Positions 51,647 to 62,769 of a stretch of 64,000 bases of DNA are shown piece by piece. The translations under genes and the position numbers were made by a program. Origin of the DNA: Pseudoips prasinana (Eukaryota > Arthropoda > Insecta > Lepidoptera > Nolidae); contig OX621257.1 of NCBI GenBank assembly GCA_951640165.1, positions 4,909,201-4,973,200 of the forward strand, read 5' to 3'. How positions within the stretch are numbered: the stretch's first letter is position 1; every line of letters begins with the position of its first letter. A model generated the notes under the pieces. It worked only from the letters and a program-made list of their open reading frames with translations. It was not told the origin of the DNA and did no database searches.

Positions 51647-51887
51647 TAAATAATAAAATTCTTGTTTAGCCCCTTCTTTGGTACTTTGTGGTAGTTCTAT
51701 GATCTGTTCATCTACCATACTATCTCTGGCCCACCCTGAGGTCGACTGACAGACAATGGGTATTTAATAAAAATAAAATAAAAAGCAATTTTTATGTGCT
51801 CCTATGAACTAAGTAAAATTTTGTTTAGTGGATTTGTAATAATAATAAAATAAAGTAATTTTTGTTAGTATTTATTAGTTAAGGTAA

Positions 51888-52265
51888 TATTTATTTGATT
51901 TCTTCCATAGGAACCCCCGTGCGGGTGAAGACCTCCTCCAGGTTGTGCCACTTATCCCTATCTTGTGCCAAACCGAGCCAGTCAGCCTGCGGTCTCGCGT
52001 ATATCGTCTGACCAGCAGCGTTTGAGCGGACGACCTTGTTAGCGCTTTCCAGTTCCTGGTCCTTTCCACTCTGTGACCACTTTCGTCCAACGCCCATCCT
52101 CAAGTCTCGCTACATGACCGGCCCACTTCCATTTTAGTCTTCTGGTATGTTGCATAGCATCTCTAACTTTGGTACGTTTCCGAATTTCTTCATTTCTGAC
52201 CCTGTCTTTAAGTTTTATCTCTAGGAGACTTCTCTCCATCGCTCTTTGGCATACCGACAGTCTAT
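51888..52265 (-). pseudogene. diverged RTE-type LINE ORF C-terminus, frameshifted
   Basis: One minus frame gives RAMERSLLEIKLKDRVRNEE, RRLKWKWAGHVARLEDGRW and WKGPGTGKR; after a frame change another gives ADWLGLAQDRDKWHNLEEVF and TRTG. The order of motifs equals 29916-30330 but the sequence differs clearly, so it is a separate RTE subfamily. Confidence 0.75.
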
Positions 52266-52639
52266 TTGCGTAAGCTTCTGTTAATGGTATTTAGTCCGCC
52301 TTAATAATGATAATTATGTATAATAATTATATGCGTAAAGTAATAAATAAATTAAATAATATTCCAAGATAAGGAAGTGTTTATTCTATTTTCCTGGGCT
52401 AGTCATTAAGGTCAAAGGTTCTTGAATGTTTTTTAAGAGTTTCCTTGAATAATTACTTTGATTAAAAGAACTTTTTATTCATAAAGTTGTTGCAAACGAA
52501 GTAATATTAAGAAATAAACTAATTTCATACCTTAATTACATACCTACTTGTTAAACAAAGTGAGTGCTACTTAGTCACTTAATTTAAGACATTTTAACTT
52601 AAGTACTATTTAAATATATTTGAGATTAAAAAACTGCGG

Positions 52640-53123
52640 CATCGCGTCACTTGCTGTTTTCGTTCATTTAAAAAACCATTTATTCGTTCATTTAGATTGT
52701 TTTATAGGTATAAAATAAGCTATTTCTATTCCTGTCGTTGTTGCAAGCCTCTATTAGCCGACTTTCAACATGAATTTGTAATTTATGCAATTAAGCATTC
52801 ATCCGTTCATTTTGAATCTTTCATTGGATATAAATTAGCTATTTCTATTTCTGTCGGTGTTGTAAGCCTTCATAAGCTGACTTTGAACATAACATTTGTT
52901 ATTTATACTACAATTCATGCAAAAAATAAATATATTCGTTCATTTAGATTGTTTTATCTACTATATAAAAGTAAGTCGGGTTTTCCTTCCTGACGCTATA
53001 ACTCCAGAACGCACGAACCGATTTCCACGGTTTTGCATTCGTTGGAAAGGTCTCGGGCTCCGTGAGGTTTATAGCATAGAAAATTTATAAAATTTAACGC
53101 GAGTAACACCGCGGGGCACAGGT
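52640..53123 (+). repeat. Helitron-like composite with internal tandem units
   Basis: Imperfect units carrying TTCGTTCATTTAGATTGTTTTAT and AGCTATTTCTATTTCTGTCG recur at 52680, 52800, 52940 and, beyond the LINE, at 54270. A part with GCACGAACCGATTTCCACGG and an ACACCGCGGGGCACAGG end follows. Interrupted at 53124 by an R1-type LINE. Confidence 0.6.
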
Positions 53124-54253
53124 TTTTTTTTTTTTTTATAGGGACTAGTCCCTCCCTCTTACCCACCACTGCAACTCCTGTAAGCCAGTATCAACAGTGG
53201 CACACAATGAAATGACACTGAGCGGTGAGGCTCAGGCATGTCCCGGGGAATGGCTTTAACTGTCTTGGATCCCGCAACGAATTTAATCAGAAAGAAAAAA
53301 AGGAGGAGTTAGAAATGAATAGTTCCACTTCCCTCCAGAGCAAAGCGGGAGACAGAATGATATAAAGAGGCTATGGCCTCATTAAACGAGAGAATTGCAA
53401 CTAGAGAAGCCAGCTGCAAGAGCACCAAGGATTAATTTAAGGATCCTAAGTGAGCTGTTATATTTGATTCCAATAGTAGGTATGGCAAAAGCGCTTAAAC
53501 GCACGGAAGTTGTTCCTTGTTGCTACAAGATCCGTAAAATAAACTACTCCAGATATTGGTTGCAAGCTATTTAACATAATATCACGCTGATTTTGCCAGA
53601 GATCACATTCCCAAAGTATGTGGTGAGCGGTTTGTTCATATTCGATACAGGAAGTTGAGCACAGACAGATTGGTGAAGATACTAATTTGAAACTAAACAA
53701 TTTACTTTTAAAATTGCCGTGTCCGGTAAGAAATTGTGCAACACAATGGTCTATGATTAGCCAAGTTTTATTTAACCGTTCGCGTATGTCCGGAAAGAAC
53801 TGGTGCACATGGCGACCCTTGGTTGAGGTATTCCATCTACATTGCCATTCATTTAGCAGTTCGTCATTTAAGTTAGCAATTGGCATAAATAGCCTGGATA
53901 TTTTATCACGGTCGCGTAATGATAAGAAATCATTATTTAAATTTTCTCGCGGAGAATAATACATCGCTGCTCGTCTTTGAACCTCAAGATCAACCGGAAG
54001 TACACCCGCTAGTACAGGTAGGGCCTCTGTGCTCACTGTTCTATAGGCTTTACACAAAAATATCAACGCCAACCTTTGGCTTTGTAGTAATTTACGGCGA
54101 GCAGCTCCGATGGTAGCCCTATCAGCCCACACAGGCGAGCCGTAGCATATACACCCAAGATAAGTAGCTCCGTAAATGATTCTAAGAGTATTGAAAAAGA
54201 GGCCCCAGCTTGCCGTTGATATCCTTGTAAGTGCAAAAAAGTTTCGCTTAGCC
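53124..54253 (-). mobile_element. R1-type LINE, 5' truncated, 11-bp target duplication
   Basis: GGGGCACAGGT occurs at 53113-53123 and 54254-54264. On the minus strand the coding part runs from about 54249 to the stop near 53458: RTISTASWGLFF-type start, GATYLGCICYGSPVWADRA, AYRTVSTEALPVLAGVLPVD, and a Cys/His cluster with CLCSTSC, HHILWECDLW. The 3' UTR (53138-53457) includes the complement of GGGAGGGACTAGTCCC, and a poly(T) of about 15 bases at 53124-53138 is the poly(A) of the minus copy. 264 codons are open, so it is young. RT motifs are not included. Confidence 0.85.
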
Positions 54254-54366
54254 GGGGCACAGGTAGTAAGATATAAAATAAGCTATTTCTATTTCTGTCG
54301 TTGTTGCAAACCTTCGAAGGCTGACGTGTTACCATCAGGTGGGCCGTAACCTCATTGCTGTAATAT

Positions 54367-54535
54367 GACTGCACGTGTGGCGTAGCGGTTAAGACAGTCG
54401 CCTCACCATTCCATGTTCCGGGTTCGAATCCCGCACAGGATCACTAGTCTATATGTCTGGGTCTGGATGTACTTTGTGTCCGTCAATTATATGTTTGTAA
54501 GTAAATAAATAATAAAATAAATAAAAAATAACTTT
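54367..54535 (+). mobile_element. SINE-D, complete
   Basis: Head TGCACGTGTGGCGTAGCGG, B box GGGTTCGAATCCC, body with GGATGTACTTTGTGTCCGTC and an AATAAATAAAATAAAT tail. Confidence 0.75.
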
Positions 54536-55190
54536 TTTTCCCAACAAGCACAGATAATCCTTAACTTAGTTTACATCTAAGACGATATGACTAATTGCGT
54601 TTAGTTTACATAATACTTACATGCAACATTATAAGTACTAGCTAGGAAAGGCGACTACCTAAGCAAATAAGTAAGATACCCCGCAACACAGTAGGGATTC
54701 ATATCACTAGTGTGGGAATTGTCTTTAAAAACTTGATTAAAAAAAAACAAAAATAATATAATAAAAAGAGATAAAAAGACCTGTCTTGATCTTCGAATGA
54801 ATATTTTCCGATTAGTGTGACACCGTTGCTCGTCAAATTTACATAAGTGCACTTAAAACTTGCGATTTGAGTTTTTTGTAAGATCCTTTATGCTTATTTA
54901 ATGGATCATAAGCAATTATTAAATTATTATTAACTTACTTTAAACATGAAATGACCAGTTTTGAGTAATGTTAAGTAGTTTTGGAGATTTCTCGTAATAA
55001 ATGCAAACATTTTATTATAACGGACACGATGATTAGGGTGTATATTTTTATTAAGGTACGATTTTAATGCGAAACAAAGTGACGGTAAAGATTGTGCCTT
55101 ATATTGAAACAATAATTAGTTTTCGATAAGTAATTTAAAACATTTGTGAAGTGCGTTTCGATTGGATATGTGCGTTCACACGATACTGTG
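54536..55190. other. unassigned stretch
   Basis: A SINE-D-like fragment with a broken head may lie at 54675-54735 (TACCCCGCAACACAGTAGGG). Nothing else recognised. Confidence 0.35.
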
Positions 55191-55199
55191 GGTATATTG

Positions 55200-55290
55200 A
55201 CCGATTAATGTACTCCATCGGATCATGAGAGTGATGGAATAGAAAGTGTTCCTGTGTTTGCGCACACGCTTGTGCACTAGGTATAATAGG
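55200..55290 (+). mobile_element. SINE-B, 3' fragment
   Basis: CCATCGGATCATGAGAGTGATGG and CGCTTGTGCACTAGGTATAA; lies directly before another SINE-B. Confidence 0.6.
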
Positions 55291-55291
55291 T

Positions 55292-56360
55292 ATATGACTG
55301 CCTCGTTTGTCTAGCGGTAGCGTGTTCACCCGTGGTTAATGAGGTCCTGGGTTCAAATCCTGGGTCGGGCCAAAAGAAAAATTTCTCAACATCAGCCCGA
55401 AGTCTGGGAGGGAGTTGGCGGTATTATACACCCGTGCCTCAGAGAGCACGTTAAGGGACTACGCGCACTTATTCAGCTCTTTTCAGCTTTTGTCCATAGA
55501 AAACAACAATTTTGTATGGAGACGTGTACGCGTCGATTCAGCTTTCCGCGTCCATTCTGCTTTCGCGGCAAACCAGCATAAAATGAGGATAAATGTGTTT
55601 TTATTATGCGAATGCTATAGAGAGCGTTCGGCGCTGTTACACCGCGTTCAGCGCTGTTCCGCCGCGTACAGCGCTGTTCGCCGTCGAAAGCGGCGGAGCA
55701 GCTCTTTACAGGGGTGGTTAGCGACTCCTTGTCGACAAGTTGCGACCTGTATTATTCCTGCATTGATTTGATGTAATTCACGCAAAGATTAAAGAGTGCA
55801 GACGTGATTTAAAGTTATTATATTTTTTTTATTTTTACTTAAAATGATCGACGAAGAGAAACTTATACTGTTAGTGCAAAAATATTCTTGTTTGTATGAT
55901 ATTAGTTCATCACATTAAAGCGATTATTGTTTTCTATCTCTTCTACGAGAATCGAAACGATAAAAATATCGCACATAGAACTGTCCATGTTGAGAGCACA
56001 ATACTAAATGAGTAGCTTACCGTTTTCAGTGGAGATAGCACATTATGACGGCTATTCTCATTCTTACGACGCCGTACGCGGCTGATAGAAGCAGAGCTGT
56101 ATAAGTGTGACCAAAATCGTTCAGCGAAACGCGAATTGAGCTGAATAAGTGAGCGTAGTCCCTAAGCCGGCGGTCCTGTGCCTGACCTCTTTCCGGTCGT
56201 GTCGCTAACGCGGCCCATCGGATCATGAGAGTGATGGAATAGAAAGTGCTCCTGTGTTTGCGCACACACTTGAGCACTATAATATGTTCCGCGCAGATGG
56301 CTAATCTCTGTTGAGACTGGCCGCTGTGGCCGAATTCGGCTAGGAGGACATTATTATTAT
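55292..56360 (+). mobile_element. SINE-B with a MITE inside
   Basis: Head 55299-55372 (GCCTCGTTTGTCTAGCGG, B box GGGTTCAAATCCTGG), body to 55454, then continuing at 56166 with GCCGGCGGTCCTGTGCCTG to an ATT tail at about 56360. Removing 55455-56165 restores the order seen at 32213-32597. Confidence 0.8.
55455..56162. mobile_element. PIF/Harbinger-like MITE, 3-bp TAA target duplication
   Basis: Ends GGGACTACGCGCACTTATTC and its inverse GAATAAGTGAGCGTAGTCCC (one mismatch) extend to about 25 bp; TAA lies at 55452-55454 and 56163-56165. The interior has a GC-rich repeat of TTCAGCGCTGTTCCGCCGCG type at 55625-55690. 708 bp, no transposase. Confidence 0.8.
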
Positions 56361-57458
56361 TATTATTATAAGTATGTCTCGCGTAGATGGCTTATTCTAT
56401 CTCTATTCTATTGAGGTCATTATTATTATTATTAATGTACTCCTGGGATCCATCCTCCTTTGTGTCTGTCTGTTCATGTCTGTGTCTGTGGCATCGTAGG
56501 TATTTTTTTTTAAATTTAAAAGCCACTTTCCTTGCGGTGGTTCTTAGCTATGTTTGGTTAATATTGGTCAAGCAGTGTAAATGTATCAGCTCTTATCCAA
56601 AATGCTGTAATTATACAACATGTAACGTAATTAACGCACACCCTCAAACACTCCAATTAGAATATTATGTTGTAATCATAATACATACACATAATTTTTA
56701 ATTTAACATGTATATGCATTGTTATTTACTAAATTAGTTTCTTGAAATAAAGTTTATATTTCTTTATTTTGTATTGAATGATGGATTTTGTATGAATACA
56801 AATAAAACTGCGATTTAAAAAGTGTTATTACTTTGACTTACGGTCCATTTCGATTTGTTTTGACTGTACAGGTTTAATATGACAACTGTAATTGGTTTAA
56901 TTAAGTAGTAATAGTGTTTTTTTTTAAATACATTTGTAAACGACTGTTGTTATCCCTAATATTATAAAAAAAAAAAAAAAAAAAAATGTTTTAATTATTT
57001 TTGGAATAAATAAATACCTATATTAAAAATGATATAAATCGATTCAGTAAACGATTCTGAACATGTGGATGGACCTGATGAACCTGGATGTGCGTTAATT
57101 AAGTTACATATTGGTTTAGGAGGTTTTCTAACGGTTTGGTTATTCTGAAATTTTTAAATGTACTTACTCTACTGTATCTATCTATCTAACTCCAGAACAT
57201 TCTTTTGTTTACAGAAAACTACAGAAATAAATAGACTGTGACACAAATATGTTTTCAGATCAAAGAACATGAACTTTGGAGACGTATTTATCGTTCAATC
57301 GAAAGCCCTGTAGGGATTTAACGTGTATAACGTAAAACTAGTGCTGATATCAAAGAAATATGAATTATATGTCACCGCCACGCATTTTACTAAAAATATA
57401 CATTTATAGCAAATGTATTCGAAGTTAAAGCATATTGAATCTTTTAAAGTGCAGTGAA
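56361..57458. other. unassigned AT-rich stretch
   Basis: Contains ATT microsatellite remnants at 56410-56430 and a poly(A) of 22 at 56967-56988; no exon or TIR was recognised. Confidence 0.4.
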
Positions 57459-57460
57459 TG

Positions 57461-57562
57461 TACAGACGCCAGCATATCAAGATACCCCAATCTGTCAAAT
57501 TTCTTTTATAGATTTCAACTTTATCACATAAGCATGAGGTTCACTTTCAATTGGGGAAATAT
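57461..57562. mobile_element. MITE-TA1, right arm missing
   Basis: TACAGACGCCAGCATATC to TTCAATTGGGGAAAT. Confidence 0.7.
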
Positions 57563-57574
57563 TAGTAGCCATAG

Positions 57575-57708
57575 GGGTTTATTTTCTAAGCGTCTCCGTG
57601 CTTAAGCCATTAGGCAACAGTCGTTAAGCCATGTCAGAGGCCTAAGGCGGCTTGAACAACTCTGACACTAGGGTAACCACTGCCCATACGATAAGTAAGT
57701 AAGAGCTA
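57575..57708 (-). repeat. REP-F, 5' half, inverted
   Basis: AAGCCATTAGGCAACAGTCG and CACTGCCCATACGATAAGTAAG. Joined to the broken MITE end. Confidence 0.65.
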
Positions 57709-57769
57709 AATAAATAAGTTACTAAGTAAATAGTATAAATTAATAGCTAGCTACATATCATTACTATAT

Positions 57770-58112
57770 TTCGTACTCGCCGGACGAGAGTACGACCGCG
57801 AACGCGTCGCGACCCCCAGCGTCCTCCATGACCCTTAGTTTGCATTCGATCCGATGAATGCCCGCTCCGGACCTAAACCGGAAGCGAGGCCCGCGTCGCG
57901 CATTAACGTAGAGCGACAGTTGCACAAAAATCCCTAAAATCATGATATCTCGCCCCCTCCTCGTCAGTATCCGCCCAGAGCCGACGTTCGAGCCCCACAG
58001 GGGGCGCCACTTAGTTTGTACTCTTGCATTTGCTAGGCGGTTAGAGCCCTCGCTCACCCCTACTGTCCGGTGAAGCAGTAAAAGCCGAGAGGCTAACTGC
58101 ACGCGTCAAGTT
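57770..58112 (-). other. CpG-rich block with a 112-codon frame
   Basis: The minus frame 57764-58102 is open for 112 codons with no recognised domain. CG dinucleotides are dense, unlike the flanks. An A-run at 58113-58122 follows on the plus strand. It may be a LINE/SINE 5' region rather than a gene; the phrase TCGGCTTTTACTGCTTCACC is familiar from dispersed repeats. Confidence 0.35.
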
Positions 58113-58262
58113 AAAAAAAAAATATCTTTACTATTCTAAAATAATTTTTATAAATGTTTTCATACAATCCGTGTACCTAATAAATATCTATGTAACTAGA
58201 AATAATTATGTATAATTAATTATATTACTACAAACATGTTTTGACTATTTACAAGAGCTTTT

Positions 58263-58820
58263 TAGGGTTCCGTACGCAAATTGTAAAACGGGACCCTATT
58301 ACTAAGACTTCACTGTCTGTCTGTCCGTCTGTCACCAAGCTGTATCTCGTGAACCGTGATAGTTAGATAGATGAAATTTTCACAGATGACATATTTCTGT
58401 TGCCGCTATAACAACAAATACCAAAGATATCTCCCATACAACAAACGCGAACTTTTTGCTCGTTTTTATAGATAACTAGCTGTGCCCCGCGGTTCACCCA
58501 CGTTAAATTTTATTAATTATCACAGCTCCTCCCCCGCAGGTGTTAGCGTGATAATATGTAGCCTATATGTTGACCCGACCTCTTAGTAATATTCATGCAA
58601 AATTTAAAGTAAATCTATGCTGTACTTTTTGAATTTAGCCCGGACATACATACAGACAAACAGACAAAAATTCTAAAAACTATATTTTTGGCTTCGATAT
58701 CGATTGTAGATCAGGCCCCAGGTATCCTTCTAAAAAAATATTCAATGTACAGTTTTGACTTTCCTACGATTTTATTATATGTATAGATGGTACGGAACCC
58801 TTCTTTCACTTGGCTGGTTT
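58263..58820 (+). repeat. REP-I inside REP-E
   Basis: AGGGTTCCGTACGCAAATTG at left; GGTACGGAACCCTTCTTTCAC and TTGGCTGGTTTT at right. A divergent subfamily compared with 43723-44315. Confidence 0.75.
58476..58787 (-). mobile_element. HEL-1 inside REP-I
   Basis: Minus orientation, from TCTATACATATAATAAAATC (right) to the 3' end GGGGCACAGCTAG (left), inserted exactly between A (58475) and T (58788). Hairpin arms are slightly decayed (GTGGGTGAACCGCGG). Confidence 0.85.
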
Positions 58821-58927
58821 TAAAGTCTACGTGAATAAAAAGCTATTTTATTTTTTAAAATTTACGGAAATTGAGTCTGTGTCAATGAAGCTTGGCCATA
58901 CTTTTTCTTGAATTATCAACTCGATAT

Positions 58928-59188
58928 TAATAATAATAATATCTAGGGACAATGTCACACAGATCATCCTAGCCCCAAACTAAGCAAAGCTTGTACTATG
59001 GGTACCAGGAGACGATATACATACTTATATAGATAGATAAATACTTAAATACATAGAAAACATCCATGACTCAGGAACAAATGTTCGTGCTCATCACACA
59101 AATATTTGCACTTACCGGGATTCGAACCCAGGACCACCAGTTTCGTAGGCAGGAACACTACCAACTAGGCTACGGTGATATTCGATAT
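58928..59188 (-). mobile_element. SINE-C, complete, inverted
   Basis: AATAATAATAATATCTAGGG tail, ACTAAGCAAAGCTTGTACTATGG, head complement ending ACCAACTAGGCTACGG. Confidence 0.8.
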
Positions 59189-59454
59189 TCGACAAACTTC
59201 GCTAAATTTATCGTCCCCGCTCTCTCGTATCGCTGGCTGAAAGCACCTACTGGAAATATCAATTGATATATTTTGTGACGAATGTGAGAGATACCAGAAT
59301 GTGAATATCGTATAACAAGTACTCTTAGTACGGGATCCGGTGACATTATATCTACTCATATGTGTATCCTAGTTAGTAATATGTCTAGCGATACAATAGA
59401 TAAACATCAATATATACAGGCTGAACGAGGAGTTCAAAGGCAAAATTTAGATAC

Positions 59455-59878
59455 TTCATGATGAGGAGTATCCGAATCACCCACATGTATGTTCTACAAC
59501 TTTGCGTAGTTCTAATATAATATAATTGTTTTAATATTCTTTTTCGTAAATTTCACCTAACATCAGTTTTCGATTTTTTTCTCGTTCCGTTGAACATTTC
59601 TGGTTCAGTTTTTTTATGATAACTAATGAGCATAGTTTAACCTAACACACCATTAAAAACATACATAAACAATATACTAACCATAATGGATCATGTTATC
59701 TGATAATAAATAAATAATAATAATAATAATAAAAAGTATGGTTTATCTAATCATTGCAGAACTGACTTAGAATTTATTCGAGAGTCAAAATTAGGGTTTG
59801 AGCTCAGGACTCATATATTTTCAAAGTATCAAAACTACGCCAAGTCGTAGAACATACATTCGGATACTCCTCATCATA
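59455..59878. mobile_element. fold-back element with about 45-bp arms
   Basis: ATGATGAGGAGTATCCGAAT at 59459 and ATGTATGTTCTACAACTTTGCG are inverted at 59830-59876 (CGCCAAGTCGTAGAACATAC, TTCGGATACTCCTCATCAT). The left arm has an extra CACCCAC. Interior AT-rich, with AAT repeats. Confidence 0.7.
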
Positions 59879-60655
59879 AATTTTCGGCAAATAATCTCTT
59901 GTTAAATGCAGGGAAAACTAAATGCATCAGGTTCTCATTGCCGAATGTGACTCAAATTGTACCAACAGTTGCACTTAATGCGAAAATATTAGATCTAGTC
60001 CCATCGACCGTATTTTTAGGATTGACACTTGATTCAAAATTGCAATGGGGTCCTCAGATTGAAAAGTTAGCAGGTAAATTAAGTTCGGCTTCCTATGCTG
60101 TCTGGAAAATAAGGCAATTGTCAGATGAACAAACTGCTAGATTAGTGTATTTCGCGTACTTTCATAGCATTATGTCGTATGGCATTCTGCTGTGGGGTTG
60201 GGCGGCTGACATAGGTACTATTTTTGTATTGCAGAAAAGAGCAGTCAGAGCCATTTATGGTTTAGGCAGTCGCGATTCTTTGCGAAATTTGTTTAAAGAA
60301 ATAAATATACTTACTGTGCCATCGGAATATATATATCAGAATATAATGTATGTTAGAAAAAATATTCATAATTATAAAAAGAAAAGTGAACTGCATAATA
60401 TAAATACTAGGAATAAAAACAAACTAGCCATGCCAGGCTTTAGAGTAAGCAAAACTAATAAATCATTTTTAGGAAATTGTATTAGGTTTTATAACAAGCT
60501 TCCTACTCAAATTACTGATCTGCCTGACACAAGTTTTAAAACGTATACTTATGGCTAGGGGTTATTATACCACTAAAGAGTACATCGATGACAAAGACGT
60601 CTGGCTCTCATTTCCTACCTGCACATTGCTCGCTGGAGATCTTGTAGCCATATAG
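59879..60655 (+). pseudogene. Jockey-like LINE RT thumb and C-terminus
   Basis: Plus frame from 59881: LLLNAGKTKCIRFSLP (region after the RT active site), VFLGLTLDSKLQWGPQIEKL, SASYAVWKIRQL, FHSIMSYGILLWG, LQKRAVRAIYGLG and FLGNCIRFYNKLP. The frame ends at TAG 60556-60558, but a 1-nt shift near 60540 restores RGYYTTKEYIDDKDVW, the usual Jockey-type ending, to a stop at about 60654. The copy is 5' truncated beside the fold-back arm and lost one frame near its end. The catalytic YADD is not included. Confidence 0.8.
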
Positions 60656-61055
60656 ACATGACTGATCTGCTGTGTTACGTGAACTATCTGTAAATGATTG
60701 CTATCATATACTTAATTTAAAATTATTGACTCTGTCTCAAAATGAATAATATTATTGTTTCGAAGTTTTTCTTTTGTATACCTAAATATAATCTAAAATA
60801 ATAAGCATTCAGACAACCGATCGAGCATATATTGTGTTTGCCTACTAAATGATTACTCTAATTGGACCAAATCCCGTGTTCATGCCCGCTTGAGTATGTT
60901 TCGCCGGACCGTCTCAACTGGGTCGTGTTGAAACCGGTAGTAGATGAACCCACTGAGTTTGTTTCGCTGGGTCTTCCCAGTTGGGGCGAATTTGATCCGG
61001 TGGTAGCATTAAAGCGCGACCGTCGTTATTAACACAAGGTCCGTTATAATAATAA
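60656..61055 (+). other. LINE 3' UTR and a further repeat
   Basis: First part is probably the UTR of the preceding LINE. 60890-61030 has CCCACTGAGTTTGTTTCGC and GATCCGGTGGTAGCATT, recurrent lepidopteran repeat phrases. Confidence 0.45.
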
Positions 61056-61332
61056 TACCTTTAATATAGACAGAACCATTGACAATATGTAGTAAAAATA
61101 TTAGACTTAAACTAGATAATTAAACATAATCTCTTGACAATAACTTGATACGAGCTAGCTAAATATCATTTCTGTAATAAAATAAATTTTATAAATGTTT
61201 TCATACAAGATGTACCTAAATATCTATGTTACTAGAAATAATATCTAATGTATACAACTATATTACTACAAACATGTTCTGACTATTTTCAAGCGCTTTT
61301 TTAAAGTCTACGTGAATAAAAACCTTTTTTAT
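61056..61332 (+). repeat. REP-E, longest intact copy
   Basis: TATAGACAGAACCATTGAC to AAAGTCTACGTGAATAAAAACC, then T/A-rich tail. Confidence 0.7.
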
Positions 61333-61772
61333 TTTATTATTTTATTTATTTTATTTTTTATTTTATTTTTAAAAAAGTATCTAAATTTTGCGTTTGAACG
61401 TCAACTCTTTGGCCACCCTGTATACCTATAAAAGACGAACAATGGTGTCTGGTATATTTTGGCACGGTTGGATACATTCTTTCTACGAAATTATATTTAA
61501 AGACACACGTTTCCTTAAATAAATAAAAACGGTTTTAATTAACAAATACTTTAGAAAAGCGAACATGAATAGTAATTGTAGTAACGATGTATTAATTCTA
61601 GTGAAAAATAGGTTATTATGTCATGACTTGTCTTTAATCATACGGTATTGTAATTTAATTAATTATAGTCGTGGTTTAGTTAAATGGCTAATTTCTTGAA
61701 TTTAGTATAAAAATTGTTCTTTGAGTTTGTAGTTTTAGATATATTTTTCTACATCTTGTCTGAATGGTTCTG
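61333..61772. other. unassigned AT-rich stretch
   Basis: Starts with the phrase shared with 3058-3079; otherwise nothing. Confidence 0.35.
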
Positions 61773-61774
61773 TC

Positions 61775-61990
61775 TACATACATACATACATACATAGACT
61801 CACGCCTGTTTCCCAGAGGGGTAGGCAGAGACAACGGATTTCCATTTGTCACGATCTTTGCATACTTCTTTTGCCTTGATTACTGTCATTATATTCTTCA
61901 TACATGCTCGCCGGTTTAGGGTACTTCTGACCTGCCCTTTCTTGAGAACATCTCCAATTTGGTCAGAGAATGTTCGATGTGGTCTGTCTT
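61775..61990 (-). pseudogene. RTE-type LINE 3' end, short copy
   Basis: The same ACAT tail and coding end as 30813-31826 ([47 protein letters not shown]). Only about 67 codons. GGTTCTGTCT at left and GGTCTGTCT at right may be the remains of a target duplication. Confidence 0.75.
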
Positions 61991-62139
61991 CATTCAGGTC
62001 ATAATTCAATATTAAGTACAATATATCAATCAAAATTGCCACAAATATTTTTATTTTGCAACTCTTTTATCGTACAATGCGTACGCTTCTACAACAAACT
62101 TCTATACAAGTACATACTTACATATGTACTTGTAATTGT

Positions 62140-62345
62140 AAGTACGGGTACAAATACCCCGGACAGATATGTGTGTTTGTCCTGAGTCTGGGTGTAATTA
62201 TCTATATAAGTATGTATTTACAAAAGAAAAGGAGTATATGTAGCAGGTATATCAGATTTCTGGTTTCCATAGTACAAGTTTTGCTTAGTTTGAGATCAGA
62301 TTGCCGTATGTGAATAATGACTCAGAACATTATTATTATTATATT
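62140..62345 (+). mobile_element. SINE-A, headless
   Basis: GTCCTGAGTCTGGGTGTAAT to AGTTTGAGATCAGATTGCCG and an ATT tail. Confidence 0.7.
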
Positions 62346-62619
62346 ACCATATTTTTGTGGACAAGTCAGTACAAAAAGTTGCATCCCATAATATCTTTAA
62401 ATATGAATTTTATTACAAAAAGAAACTCATAAACGTAGAAAATATTTAGTCGTATCTCATTTTATTCCGTGACCAAGTTTATGAGTGATAACTGTGATAA
62501 GTGTCGGTATGTATTTTATCTCAAAAGTCTTTCACACAAAATATTTTACCAAAATATATGTAGGTACAGTCGCGGTCTAACAATGCTACCATTAAATTTA
62601 ATATTAGAAAAACATATTA

Positions 62620-62730
62620 GTCTCGTAGAGCGGACGCGACGGCAGCTGGGGCAAAAACGTTCTCTTCCACGAAACGGAAGACGCAGCGTCGACAGGCCCC
62701 TACAAGGTGGACCTATACTACTCTGTCAAG
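62620..62730 (+). pseudogene. RTE-type LINE scrap
   Basis: CGGCAGCTGGGGCAAAAACG, AAACGGAAGACGCAGCGTCG and CCCCTACAAGGTGGACC match the GRWGRKVLEW to GRPPTRWTD coding block, frame-broken. Confidence 0.55.
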
Positions 62731-62769
62731 AAAGTACCGGGAAAAGATCAATAATATACAAAATGTTTG

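Larger units (their letters stand above)
58135..58862 (+). repeat. REP-E host of a three-level nest
   Basis: REP-E runs 58135-58262 (TTTCATACAATCCGTGTACC, ACAAACATGTTTTGACTATT) and resumes at 58821 with AAAGTCTACGTGAATAAAAA. REP-I fills the gap and itself contains HEL-1. Confidence 0.8.

Noticed and set aside
57764..58102. 112-codon frame as a conserved protein
   Set aside because: No recognised motif; the frame could stay open because of CG-rich composition.
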